Origin: an uncultured Clostridia bacterium
GTDB lineage: Bacteria; Bacillota; Clostridia; TANB77; UBA1234
Direction of reading: 5' to 3'
DNA length: 64,000 nt
Assembly: GCA_934169745.1 (NCBI GenBank)
Contig: CAKPOE010000005.1
Location: forward strand, 53,733 to 117,732
This document shows, piece after piece, positions 8,138 to 16,294 of the stretch. How positions within the stretch are numbered: the stretch's first letter is position 1; each line of letters opens with the position of its first letter. Below the pieces are notes generated by a model. The model was not told where the DNA came from. It was given only the letters and a program-made list of their open reading frames with translations, and did not search any database. The position numbers were made by a program, and so were the translations under genes.

Positions 8138-8398
8138 TTATTCTTCTACAGTTTGGATAGAAACTTGTTTCTTATCCTTACCCTTTCTTTCAAATCTTAC
8201 GATTCCGTCAGCCTTTGCGTACAATGTATCATCGCTTCCGATACCTACGTTTGTACCTGGATGGATTTTTGTTCCTCTTTGTCTAACTAGGATGTTTCCT
8301 GCTAGTACAAATTGTCCATCAGCTCTTTTGGCACCAAGTCTTTTTGACTCACTATCACGTCCATTTTTGGTACTACCCATACCTTTTTTATGTGCCAT
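8138..8398 (-). CDS. rpmA: 50S ribosomal protein L27 (no N-terminal prepeptide)
   Basis: An 86-residue L27 starting MAHKKGMGSTKNGRDS, the mature form that reaches into the peptidyl transferase centre. Most Firmicutes make L27 with a short N-terminal extension, which the protease Prp removes, and prp lies between rplU and rpmA. Here the start codon directly yields the mature-type N-terminus, and only 57 nt separate rplU from rpmA, with no room for prp. Extension and protease are therefore absent together. A terminator follows 5 nt past the stop. Confidence 0.96.
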   Translation of the reverse strand: MAHKKGMGSTKNGRDSESKRLGAKRADGQFVLAGNILVRQRGTKIHPGTNVGIGSDDTLYAKADGIVRFERKGKDKKQVSIQTVEE

Positions 8399-8455
8399 TT
8401 TTCTCTCCCCTTTCTCGTCTTATATTTCTATTTGTCTTTACTTAATAATCTAAAA

Positions 8456-8812
8456 TTATTCAGCAGCTTCAGCTGTTTCTGCAGCTTTCTTTGTACTAGC
8501 TCTTTGGCTAATCTTTTCAATCTTAATCTTTGTGTATGGTTGTCTATGTCCTTGTTTCTTTCTTTCATTCTTCTTAGCTTTGTATTTGAAAACAACGACT
8601 TTTTTAGCCTTACCATGTTCAACTACTGTGGCTTCAACCTTTGCACTCTTTAATGTTGGTGTTCCAACTTTAACTTTCTCACCATCAGAGATTAATAATA
8701 CTTTATCAAATACTACTTTTTCGCCCTCGTTTGCTTCTAATTTCTCAACGAAAACTTCTTCTCCTTCTGATACTTTGTATTGTTTACCACATGCTTCGAT
8801 GATTGCGTACAT
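8456..8812 (-). CDS. rplU: 50S ribosomal protein L21
   Basis: A 118-residue L21 beginning MYAIIEACGKQYKVSEG with the conserved HRQPYTKIKIEKI segment near residues 90-103. It carries an extra Ala/Glu/Lys-rich tail of about 14 residues compared with the typical 102-103-residue family. GAGGAGGTG upstream of the ATG is a strong ribosome site. The gene is first in an rplU-rpmA pair with a consensus promoter and a leader of about 90 nt, which is likely the site of L21 autoregulation. Confidence 0.96.
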   Translation of the reverse strand: MYAIIEACGKQYKVSEGEEVFVEKLEANEGEKVVFDKVLLISDGEKVKVGTPTLKSAKVEATVVEHGKAKKVVVFKYKAKKNERKKQGHRQPYTKIKIEKISQRASTKKAAETAEAAE

Positions 8813-8904
8813 CTATAGCACCTCCTCTTATATAAAACTCGCTAATCTCTTTTTTAGGTAGCTCATCTAAGAGCCTTTATAACCATAATTAGGCGGATTA
8901 CACA
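8813..8904 (-). promoter_or_regulatory. rplU 5' leader, candidate L21 ribosomal-protein leader
   Basis: About 90 nt of untranslated leader lie between the predicted transcription start and the rplU ATG. They can fold into short hairpins (for example GGCTC-TTAGAT-GAGCT). L21 leaders of similar size are known autoregulatory elements in Firmicutes. The match here rests on position and size rather than a verified consensus. Confidence 0.45.
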
Positions 8905-8910
8905 AAAAGC

Positions 8911-8939
8911 ATTATACTACGCCTAATAACGTTTGTCAA
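8911..8939 (-). promoter_or_regulatory. consensus sigma-A promoter of rplU-rpmA
   Basis: TTGACA (8934-8939) and TATAAT (8911-8916) are 17 nt apart on the minus strand, a perfect consensus as expected for ribosomal protein genes. Confidence 0.88.
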
Positions 8940-8970
8940 ACATTTTTTTGCTAACATAGTGCTTATTTTA

Positions 8971-10125
8971 CTAAATATACATCTTCTTTCTTGTCAATTC
9001 CACCAAATTAAGTTCTGTAAACTCTCTTATATCCACTTTGCTTCTATCTTTCTTTGCTTCATTTCTCATCAGCTTCAATATTTGACTTTGATGTTCTTTG
9101 TCTTTCATATCTATAAAATCTACAACAATTATTCCACCAATATCTTTAAGTCGTATTTGTTTCATAACTTCAATAGCCGCTTCCAAATTCACACTTAATG
9201 TGGTTGACTCTAAATCTTTAGAGCCCGTATATTTGCTTGAATTTACATCAATTGCCGTCAAAGCCTCTGTTTTATCAATAACTATTTGTCCCCCATGTTT
9301 TAACCAAATTTTTCTTTCTTTAGCCTTGCTAATCTCTGTCTCTAATCCTAATTGGTTAATTAAATCAATATTCTCATAAAATACGCATTCGATATCTGGC
9401 AACTTTTCAATCACTTCGTCGTAAATTTCTTTTGCATTAACAAATATTCTTTCTGTTGTTTTATTCGCAATATCTCTTAATGCTTTGTTGACAATACTAT
9501 TATCATCATACAAAACGCCAATCTCACTGCCAATATTCATTCTTAATTTTATATCATTCCATGTCGAAATAACATTTTTTATATCTTTTTCTATGGTCTT
9601 ATCGTCTAAGCCTTCCGCATCTGTTCGTATTATTATTCCAAATTTTCCATTCAAAGTCCTTTTAGCGATATTCTTCAATCTTTTTATTTCTTCTTCATTT
9701 TCTATTTTCTGTGATACTGTAATAATATCTGTTTCTGGCATCAAAACCACATATTTCCCCGGCAATGTTATATGAGTTGAAACCCTAGCACCTTTTTCAC
9801 CAGTTGGTTCTTTTTTCACTTGAACCATTATACTTTGTTTTTGCTTTAAAACATCAGACATTTTAGTAGTTACATCTAATTCTTCTTTTGTAACATCTAC
9901 CTTCTTCATTGCATCCTTTGTCGATATAAATGCTTTCTTCTCAAGTCCAATATCTATAAAAGCTGCTTGCATTCCATTAACGATGTCTTCAACTCGCCCT
10001 CTATAGATGTTCCCAAGTGTGCTCTTCTTATCTAAATTCTCTTCGTACATCTCACAAAGCACATTATCTTCTAAAGCATAAACAGATGTGCATGGTCCAA
10101 TTTTGTTAAGTATAAGTTGTTGCAT
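8971..10125 (-). CDS. ribonuclease E/G family endoribonuclease (short form)
   Basis: A 384-residue member of the RNase E/G family, which cleaves single-stranded RNA in rRNA maturation and mRNA decay. An S1-like RNA-binding domain at the N-terminus (NIYRGRVEDIVNGMQAAFIDIG) precedes the catalytic core with TAIDVNSSKYTG and GGIIVVDFIDMK, whose aspartates bind the catalytic Mg2+. The protein ends soon after ELTRKK, so the zinc-link and small domain of E. coli RNase G (489 residues) are missing, which may affect tetramer assembly. ATG at 10125 is preferred over a GTG four codons upstream. It lies 15 nt after the pth stop. Confidence 0.88.
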   Translation of the reverse strand: MQQLILNKIGPCTSVYALEDNVLCEMYEENLDKKSTLGNIYRGRVEDIVNGMQAAFIDIGLEKKAFISTKDAMKKVDVTKEELDVTTKMSDVLKQKQSIMVQVKKEPTGEKGARVSTHITLPGKYVVLMPETDIITVSQKIENEEEIKRLKNIAKRTLNGKFGIIIRTDAEGLDDKTIEKDIKNVISTWNDIKLRMNIGSEIGVLYDDNSIVNKALRDIANKTTERIFVNAKEIYDEVIEKLPDIECVFYENIDLINQLGLETEISKAKERKIWLKHGGQIVIDKTEALTAIDVNSSKYTGSKDLESTTLSVNLEAAIEVMKQIRLKDIGGIIVVDFIDMKDKEHQSQILKLMRNEAKKDRSKVDIREFTELNLVELTRKKMYI

Positions 10126-10140
10126 AATACTACCCACTTT

Positions 10141-10695
10141 CTAATTATATATACTCATAGCCTTATTTATCCCATTTTTCATAATCTCAAGTACAGCTTC
10201 ACTAGCCATATCAATAGCTTTATTGATTTCTACTTCCTCGTCTTTTGAAAATTTAGATAATACGTAGTCTGCCAAATCCATTCCAGAAGCAGGTTTACCA
10301 ATTCCTATTCTAATTCTCGGAAAATCATGACTATCTAACAAATCCGTAATATTTCTCATGCCATTATGTGTTCCACTACTGCCTTCGGGTCTTATCCTTA
10401 TTTTTCCAACCTCTATATCTATGTCATCATACATTACTATTACATCTTCAAGAGGAACTTTATAGAAGTTCACAGCTTCAATAACGCTTTCACCGCTCAA
10501 ATTCATATATGTGGTAGGTTTTAGTATCATAACCTTTTTGCCATTATATGTCCCTTCACCAAATATACCTTTAAATTTTTCCTTATTTATATCTATATCT
10601 AGCTTTTTTGCTAATGCATCCACAGCCATATATCCCGAATTATGTCTTGTGCTTTTATATTCATTTCCCGGATTGCCCAAACCAACTATTAACAC
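10141..10695 (-). CDS. pth: peptidyl-tRNA hydrolase
   Basis: A 184-residue Pth that recycles peptidyl-tRNA released from stalled ribosomes. Visible features are LIVGLGNPGNEYKSTRHN at the N-terminus with the catalytic His at residue 18, MYDDIDI with the acidic partner near residue 92, and GSSGTHNGMRNI, which binds the tRNA 3' end. The start is GTG, supported by AGGAGG seven bases upstream. The RNase E/G gene follows closely on the same strand, and a divergent VirD4-like gene lies upstream. Confidence 0.96.
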   Translation of the reverse strand: MLIVGLGNPGNEYKSTRHNSGYMAVDALAKKLDIDINKEKFKGIFGEGTYNGKKVMILKPTTYMNLSGESVIEAVNFYKVPLEDVIVMYDDIDIEVGKIRIRPEGSSGTHNGMRNITDLLDSHDFPRIRIGIGKPASGMDLADYVLSKFSKDEEVEINKAIDMASEAVLEIMKNGINKAMSIYN

Positions 10696-10763
10696 TATGT
10701 TTCCTCCTTTACTACCATATATTAAAATTTACATAATTTATTTAACAAATTATGCAAAATCAC

Positions 10764-10814
10764 TTGTTTTTTTGCTCAAAATATAAGATAATATATATGT
10801 GTTGATTTGTCAAC
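10764..10814 (+). promoter_or_regulatory. promoter and operator-like inverted repeat of the VirD4-like gene
   Basis: TTGTTT (10764-10769) and GATAAT (10787-10792) are 17 nt apart. Just past the expected transcription start is GTTGATTTGTCAAC (10801-10814), an inverted repeat with 5-bp arms and a 4-nt spacer. It is a plausible repressor site. The regulator is unknown. Confidence 0.5.
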
Positions 10815-10837
10815 AAGTTAAATTTATGGAGGAAATT

Positions 10838-13321
10838 ATGGTGGATTATATTATATATGGAGCCATTGCTGCCCTAGTGTTATTTTTGATAGGATGGTTC
10901 TTCGTTAAGAAATTAAAAGTGAACATAAATGAGTTTGTCTCATACATACTCGCTATTGTTTGCGTGATTCTTGCTGCAGATCGTGTGGCAGAATTATTCC
11001 GTGTATTACTTACAGGTGAACTTGCTACCTATTGGTCGCCAATTGGTTACACTTTAGCATTCTTCACTTGTGTTGCCGGATATTCAATAATGTGTGCCTC
11101 ACCTATGTGTGTAACACTTACACATCCTATGAAATTTTTCGTATTCTTCTCATTATGTTTTTATGGGATATTTTTAGGTATGCTTGCACAATGGTCTAAT
11201 GAGCTTGTTTGGTTTGGGTTGATGAACCTTAGCAATTTTAGATATATTGCAACCAATATGCCGGAAATCATTGCTCCGGCAGTTGCTGGTGTTTCGCTTA
11301 TACTTCCACTTTCAACAATAAGAGGAAGATGGAAATATTATATTGGTAATGTCGTTGATGGAGACACAGATTGGATTGAATCTTTTGAAGATTTTAAAGG
11401 TTTCAAATTGGAATTTGGTAAGAAGAAAGATAAAGTTCCAGCAGCATTCCAATGTGATGCTCCTATATGCGTAGATGACAAAACAGGAAAAGTTGTTTCA
11501 ATACCTGAAAAGAAAAGATTTGAAGCTACTCTTGTTGAAGGTGCAACTGGTACTGGTAAAACTTCAACAATCGTTGAACCAATGTGTGCAAATGATATTG
11601 AAAGAAAATACTTCTTTAGAGAGTTAAGTAAAAAATTAGGTTATAACACTTTACAGGCTGGTCTTGCAACACTTACAGTTCCATACAGTAACGATTATTT
11701 AAACAGAAACTTTACTCTTAACTTTTTAAAACCTAGAGACGGAAGATTTAGTGAATATAAAAATTACGTAAAAGATATGGTTACTTATGTAAGTCCTGAC
11801 AACAATGTTTACTACAGAGGACTTGGTTTCACGGTTGTAGCACCAGATAATGCTTGTATTGAAAGAATTAGAAAAGTAGCTACAGCATACAATATGGATG
11901 TTGATGTTATCGACCCAATGGATCCTAATTCTTATGGTATAAACCCATTTACAGGTAGTGACCCAGCGAAAGTTGCAGCAATTATTTCTACTGTTCTTAA
12001 AGGTATGTATGAATCAGAAAATGCTGGCGGAGACAACGTATTCTTTGCAAACGTTACTCAACAGGCTTTTGAAAACTTAGCAATACTTTTAAAACTAGTA
12101 TATCCAAAAATGCATAATGGAGAAGTTCCTACTCTTGAGGATATGCTTGATATATTAAATAATTTCGATTTAGCAGAAGAAATGTGTGAAGTGTTAAAGA
12201 AAGATCCAAAACTTTCAGAAGATTATAAGTCACTAGTTGGGTACTTTGAGAAAAACTTCTACAAGCCACCAGTTAACATACATGGATACGAAATAGCTTC
12301 AACTTATGGTAGTGGTAGAAAAGAAACAGAAAAATTTGTTTATGGTGCTATTACTCAGCTAGATAACTTCTTAAGACACCCAGGTGTAAAAAGAGTTTTA
12401 TGTAGCAGAAACAATAACATAGATTTAGACAAAGCACTTCAAAATGGTGAAATAATCACAGCCTGCACAAGACAAGGTGATTTAGGTGAAATTCATCAAA
12501 AAGCATTTGGTATGTTCGTAATCCTTTCATTTAAAGATGCTGTTTTAAGAAGACCTGGTGATGAAAATACGAGAACACCACACTTTATTTACATTGATGA
12601 ATTCCCATTATACGTAAATAAAGATACTGAAGCTTTCTTTACATTATTTAGAAAATATCGTTGTGGAACATTAATTACAATACAGAACTTATCACAATTA
12701 ACTAAGAAACCTTCTCTTGCCTACTTTAAAGATGTAATTATCACTAATACAAAAACTCAAATTATATTTGGTGATATGACTGCTGAAGAAAGTGATTGGT
12801 GGTCTAAAGAACTTGGTACTTACAAAGTATGGACATACCGACAAGAAAAGATATATGATGACAAAGATGAAAAGGATGTAAAATCTCAAACAGAAGCATT
12901 GATGAAACCTGAAAAACAATCAAAAGATTATTATAAGCCAGGAAAAATTGTTAACTTAAAATTTAAACAATGTATATATAAAACAAAAACTTCAAGTGGA
13001 AAAACAATCGTTGGACGTGGTATGGCAGATTTCATTAATAAGAAATATTACGAAAATCACAACTGTGCAAAATACGATTTTGAATTGTTTGGCACAGCTC
13101 CAAGTTCTTCATCTGCTGCTACTTCAACCGCAAATGCTCATTTCTTTAGTGGTGAAGATGCAAAAGAAAGAATGTTATCAGATAATGATGATGTAATTGA
13201 CGTAATAGTAGAACCAAACATTTTAAGAAAATCTTCAAATGATTCAAGTACATCTACATCTTCTCTTGATATGTCAAATATTCAAGATAACGACTCTGTA
13301 ATCATTGATTTAAAGAAATAG
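10838..13321 (+). CDS. VirD4/TraG-like membrane-anchored DNA-translocation ATPase
   Basis: This 827-residue protein resembles type IV coupling proteins, which feed DNA to a conjugation channel. The first 170 residues hold about five hydrophobic segments. Walker A is GATGTGKTS (residues 235-243) and the Walker B-like IYIDEFP includes D587-E588, followed by a TraG-type QNLSQL segment. The C-terminal tail of about 70 residues is Ser/Thr- and acid-rich. GGAGG five bases before ATG 10838 sets the start; an upstream in-frame TTG-type extension has no site. It is the largest plus-strand gene and is flanked by housekeeping genes. No relaxase, VirB4 or other transfer gene is nearby. Base composition looks like the neighbours, suggesting long residence. 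Its actual substrate is unknown. Confidence 0.85.
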   Translation: MVDYIIYGAIAALVLFLIGWFFVKKLKVNINEFVSYILAIVCVILAADRVAELFRVLLTGELATYWSPIGYTLAFFTCVAGYSIMCASPMCVTLTHPMKFFVFFSLCFYGIFLGMLAQWSNELVWFGLMNLSNFRYIATNMPEIIAPAVAGVSLILPLSTIRGRWKYYIGNVVDGDTDWIESFEDFKGFKLEFGKKKDKVPAAFQCDAPICVDDKTGKVVSIPEKKRFEATLVEGATGTGKTSTIVEPMCANDIERKYFFRELSKKLGYNTLQAGLATLTVPYSNDYLNRNFTLNFLKPRDGRFSEYKNYVKDMVTYVSPDNNVYYRGLGFTVVAPDNACIERIRKVATAYNMDVDVIDPMDPNSYGINPFTGSDPAKVAAIISTVLKGMYESENAGGDNVFFANVTQQAFENLAILLKLVYPKMHNGEVPTLEDMLDILNNFDLAEEMCEVLKKDPKLSEDYKSLVGYFEKNFYKPPVNIHGYEIASTYGSGRKETEKFVYGAITQLDNFLRHPGVKRVLCSRNNNIDLDKALQNGEIITACTRQGDLGEIHQKAFGMFVILSFKDAVLRRPGDENTRTPHFIYIDEFPLYVNKDTEAFFTLFRKYRCGTLITIQNLSQLTKKPSLAYFKDVIITNTKTQIIFGDMTAEESDWWSKELGTYKVWTYRQEKIYDDKDEKDVKSQTEALMKPEKQSKDYYKPGKIVNLKFKQCIYKTKTSSGKTIVGRGMADFINKKYYENHNCAKYDFELFGTAPSSSSAATSTANAHFFSGEDAKERMLSDNDDVIDVIVEPNILRKSSNDSSTSTSSLDMSNIQDNDSVIIDLKK

Positions 13322-13323
13322 AT

Positions 13324-13358
13324 AAAAAACCCTCATACAAAATGTATGAGGGTTTTTT
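13324..13358. terminator. bidirectional terminator between the convergent VirD4-like and replication-relaxation genes
   Basis: AAAAAACCCTCATAC pairs perfectly with GTATGAGGGTTTTTT across a 5-nt loop, with T-runs on both strands. It serves the plus-strand ATPase gene and the minus-strand gene ending at 13361. Confidence 0.93.
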
Positions 13359-13360
13359 AT

Positions 13361-14302
13361 TTATTTACTTAATAATGGTGTTGGCATAATCTCCATTTTA
13401 TACTTCTGCGTTTCTTCATCTTGTTTAAATGCTATAAGTGATGTATCAAGACTTTCACCCAATTGTCTCAAATCTGTTGTATAATATATCTCTATTCCTT
13501 TCATCTCTGCCTTTACTTTCTTAATAACTTTAAATATATCTATAAGATGCTCATCATCTTCACCAACAATTATAAGTTGTGGTCTTTTATCGAAGCCACA
13601 GTCTTTAGCTTGAAAGTTTTCATAGAATTCTTCATATAACTTTATTTTTTCCATGAACTTCTCTTCCCAACCCAAATTTCTTCTTACAACTTCAAATACA
13701 AAATCTATTTTTGTTTCATTCTTAACAAGTGTTACTCGACCACCAGAACAATTAAATTTAAGATTCTGACGTTTTGCAAACATTGCAGCCTCAACATCAA
13801 AAGATTCATATGCCGCAACTTTTTGCATATACGCAATTATAACTTGATTGCCTGCAAGTCTTTTCTTTATCATGTATACAGGCTTTGTATTATCTGTTGG
13901 TTGCCAAGTTGTTTTTATTCCTCTTGAGTTAAGCAAATATTTACCTATTTTATCCAAACAATAAATTCTATATATTCCTTTTCCTTCATTACTTGAAAAG
14001 TAATATCTAGTTATTATTTTACTCTTAATCATGTCCTCTAATTTCTTATTAACCTTGTCTTGTGATTTTATATCAATGCCTTTGTACTGTAACATTTGAA
14101 ATATTTGTCTTGAAGTGATAAACTCAAATTCATTGATAATCTCCATAATTTGAAAATGCACCTCATTGATATATCCCATATCAATTTTAAACACAACTTG
14201 GTTAACTGATGCATACCCATCTTTTCCATCAAAAACCTTGATTTCATTCTCCCTCATCGCAAACGGCGATTTAGGTGCTTTAATTTCTTTGTCTTCTACC
14301 AT
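13361..14302 (-). CDS. replication-relaxation-like winged-helix protein
   Basis: A 313-residue soluble protein. Residues about 35-110 look like a winged helix-turn-helix (ILE-rich helix, then ITSRQIFQMLQYKG and VNKKLEDMIKSKIITRYYF). The C-terminal half has alternating hydrophobic strands (KIDFVFEVVRR, RPQLIIVGEDDEH), reminiscent of the replication-relaxation family found beside conjugation coupling proteins. ATG at 14302 follows GGAG with 8-nt spacing. It lies 19 nt after the S1-domain gene and so is probably cotranscribed with it, and it converges on the VirD4-like ATPase gene. A link between the two proteins is inferred from this position and from families that co-occur on mobile elements. 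Confidence 0.6.
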   Translation of the reverse strand: MVEDKEIKAPKSPFAMRENEIKVFDGKDGYASVNQVVFKIDMGYINEVHFQIMEIINEFEFITSRQIFQMLQYKGIDIKSQDKVNKKLEDMIKSKIITRYYFSSNEGKGIYRIYCLDKIGKYLLNSRGIKTTWQPTDNTKPVYMIKKRLAGNQVIIAYMQKVAAYESFDVEAAMFAKRQNLKFNCSGGRVTLVKNETKIDFVFEVVRRNLGWEEKFMEKIKLYEEFYENFQAKDCGFDKRPQLIIVGEDDEHLIDIFKVIKKVKAEMKGIEIYYTTDLRQLGESLDTSLIAFKQDEETQKYKMEIMPTPLLSK

Positions 14303-14321
14303 ATAAAAAACTCCTTTCAAA

Positions 14322-14831
14322 TTAATCTAGTATCACTAGTTTAATCTTGTGGCTCTCTGGTAAGATTTTTTTAATGTATACATTAACCTTCTCACCATAC
14401 TCTAAACCACTTTTATGTTCAGCCAAACCAACTAGATTTGGCATGAGCTCGATAAATACTCCACCTCTTGTTCTATCTTTTACCTTTCCTATAACAGTTT
14501 GTCCTTCTTGAAAACTTTTAACATTTTCTTCCCATGTACCCAAAAATTCTTTATGAGAAAACACAATTCTGCCATTTTCTTTGTCAAAGCTCTCGACCAA
14601 GACGTCTACATTATCACCTTTTTTAAACATCTCTGATGGATCCTTAATCCTTGAAACTGATATATTCCTAAGTGGTAACAATCCATCTACCCCTTTCTTT
14701 ATTGTAACAAAGACACCATACGGCTGCACACCTTTCACTTTTCCCTTAAATTTTAAACCGGGTTTTAAAGTTTCAAATGCCCATTTTTTATTTTCGATTT
14801 CTTCATTTGATAATTTTTTTGCTTTGTCCAT
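14322..14831 (-). CDS. S1 RNA-binding domain protein (two S1 domains)
   Basis: A 169-residue protein with two S1 OB-folds. The first, about residues 25-92, includes GKVKGVQPYGVFVTIKKGVDG and ends in ENGRIVFSHKEF. The second, about 105-168, includes GKVKDRTRGGVFIELMPNLVG. Such short S1 proteins are common in Clostridia and are thought to act in translation or RNA handling. They are much shorter than true ribosomal protein S1. GGAGG before the ATG supports the start. It is the upstream partner of the replication-relaxation-like gene. Confidence 0.85.
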   Translation of the reverse strand: MDKAKKLSNEEIENKKWAFETLKPGLKFKGKVKGVQPYGVFVTIKKGVDGLLPLRNISVSRIKDPSEMFKKGDNVDVLVESFDKENGRIVFSHKEFLGTWEENVKSFQEGQTVIGKVKDRTRGGVFIELMPNLVGLAEHKSGLEYGEKVNVYIKKILPESHKIKLVILD

Positions 14832-14913
14832 ATTTTCCTCCGTTCAACATCCTTTACAATAATATGTAAACTCATATAAACATTATATCAAATATTTTCC
14901 AATTAGACAAGTA

Positions 14914-15654
14914 TTATTCTACAAAATCATACAAAGTTCTAAATTCAAAGCCCTCATCTCTTAAAAATTTTATTGAATCCTCCAAAACATCATACGTTTT
15001 ATTGACATCCCCTGAATCATGCATTAAGATAATAACCGCATTTTTCCCTTTTACCGTTTTCTTTAGGTTACTTATTAGTTGCTCTCTTGTATATTTCCTA
15101 ATAGAATCATTATTAAGCGCATTCCAATCAATATAACTGTAACCAATTTCATCTAAATATTTAAGGCATTTTCTTTTTTGCACTGAATATTGTCCTGCTT
15201 TAGAGCCATTAGGAAACCTAAATATTTTACACTTAAACTCGTCAACCCCTAAAATTCCAGCAATTACATTATCAGTTCTCTCTATTTCCTTTAAAAAAGC
15301 TTCTTTTGATGTATATATCTCATTATTGTGATGTGAATATGTATGATTACCAATAAAATGTCCATCTTCATATTCTCGTTTCACAATTTCCGGATATTTC
15401 TCTGCTTTTGAACCAATAAGAAAGAATGACGCTTGAATATCATAATCATCAAGAATATCTAATACCTTAGGGGTTACTCTCTTTGATGGGCCGTCATCAA
15501 AAGTGAGATATGCTACTTTGTCTGTCTGCTCATATGCATTTAACGTTATATATGACACAGGCAAACTCTCATAACATTTGAATTCAATTTTAGAAATAAA
15601 TATACAAGCAAATAATATTAAAATCACATACACAAAATATCTTATTTTTCTCAT
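14914..15654 (-). CDS. polysaccharide deacetylase family protein (membrane-anchored NodB domain)
   Basis: A 246-residue protein with an N-terminal signal-anchor (YFVYVILILFACIFISKI) and an extracytoplasmic NodB domain. The domain shows motif 1 (TFDDGPS, metal and catalytic Asp), motif 2 (GNHTYSHH, metal-binding His residues) and a C-terminal LMHDSG. These enzymes remove acetyl groups from peptidoglycan or other cell-surface glycans, and some take part in spore cortex or coat modification. The start at 15654 was chosen because it begins directly before the membrane anchor; no strong ribosome site is visible there and the upstream GTG is weaker still. Confidence 0.88.
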   Translation of the reverse strand: MRKIRYFVYVILILFACIFISKIEFKCYESLPVSYITLNAYEQTDKVAYLTFDDGPSKRVTPKVLDILDDYDIQASFFLIGSKAEKYPEIVKREYEDGHFIGNHTYSHHNNEIYTSKEAFLKEIERTDNVIAGILGVDEFKCKIFRFPNGSKAGQYSVQKRKCLKYLDEIGYSYIDWNALNNDSIRKYTREQLISNLKKTVKGKNAVIILMHDSGDVNKTYDVLEDSIKFLRDEGFEFRTLYDFVE

Positions 15655-15700
15655 GATATATATGTATTTTATTGCCTTTAAAAATATTCCATAAAACACG

Positions 15701-15734
15701 AAAAAGGTTGTTACGTATATGTAACAACCTTTTT
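15701..15734 (-). terminator. terminator of the infA-to-rplQ ribosomal operon
   Basis: AAAAAGGTTGTTAC pairs with GTAACAACCTTTTT on the minus strand and is followed by a T-run, 8 nt beyond the rplQ stop. Confidence 0.92.
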
Positions 15735-15742
15735 TATAATCA

Positions 15743-16267
15743 CTAAACTAATTGAAGTACTACTTCTTCAGCAGCGTCTCCTCTTCTCTTTCCTAGTTTA
15801 ACAATTCTTATGTATCCACCTTTTCTATCTGCATATTTTGAAGCTAATTCATCAAACATTTTTGCAGGTAAATCAACGTTATTTCCGTTTTCATCCTTCA
15901 CCTTGTTAATGTTTTTCATAATTTTTCTTCTAGCAGCAAGTCTTGATGGCATATCTTTCTTAACACTTTCTGTAACTTCTTCTCTTACTACTTTATCAAA
16001 TGATTTTCCATTTTTACTTGTAGCTTTCTCTGTTACTTTCTTTCCGTTTTCATCTACTTTTGCTTTAGATTTCTTAACTTCTACAGTCTCAAAATTATCT
16101 TTCTCTTTTACAGCTAATGCTATTAAACTGTCAGCTATGCTTTTAACTTCTTTTGCTTTTTCCTCTGTTGTAATGATTTGTCCATGCCAAATTAAACTTG
16201 TAACTTGGTTTTTAAGCATTGCCACTCTATGATCAGCTGTTCTTCCAAGCTTTCTATTTTCAGCCAA
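15743..16267 (-). CDS. rplQ: 50S ribosomal protein L17 with an internal insertion
   Basis: A 174-residue L17; the family is usually 112-130 residues. The start is canonical (RKLGRTADHRVAMLKNQVTSL), as is the end (GGYIRIVKLGKRRGDAAEEVVLQLV). The extra 45-50 residues lie at about 58-105 and are lysine-, valine- and serine-rich, resembling an expansion segment on the ribosome surface. The reading frame is intact and the flanks are in phase, so this is not a frameshift. It is the last gene of the alpha operon, 28 nt after rpoA, and is followed by a strong terminator. Confidence 0.95.
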   Translation of the reverse strand: MAENRKLGRTADHRVAMLKNQVTSLIWHGQIITTEEKAKEVKSIADSLIALAVKEKDNFETVEVKKSKAKVDENGKKVTEKATSKNGKSFDKVVREEVTESVKKDMPSRLAARRKIMKNINKVKDENGNNVDLPAKMFDELASKYADRKGGYIRIVKLGKRRGDAAEEVVLQLV

Positions 16268-16294
16268 TTTATTTCACCTTCCTTATTATGCTTT

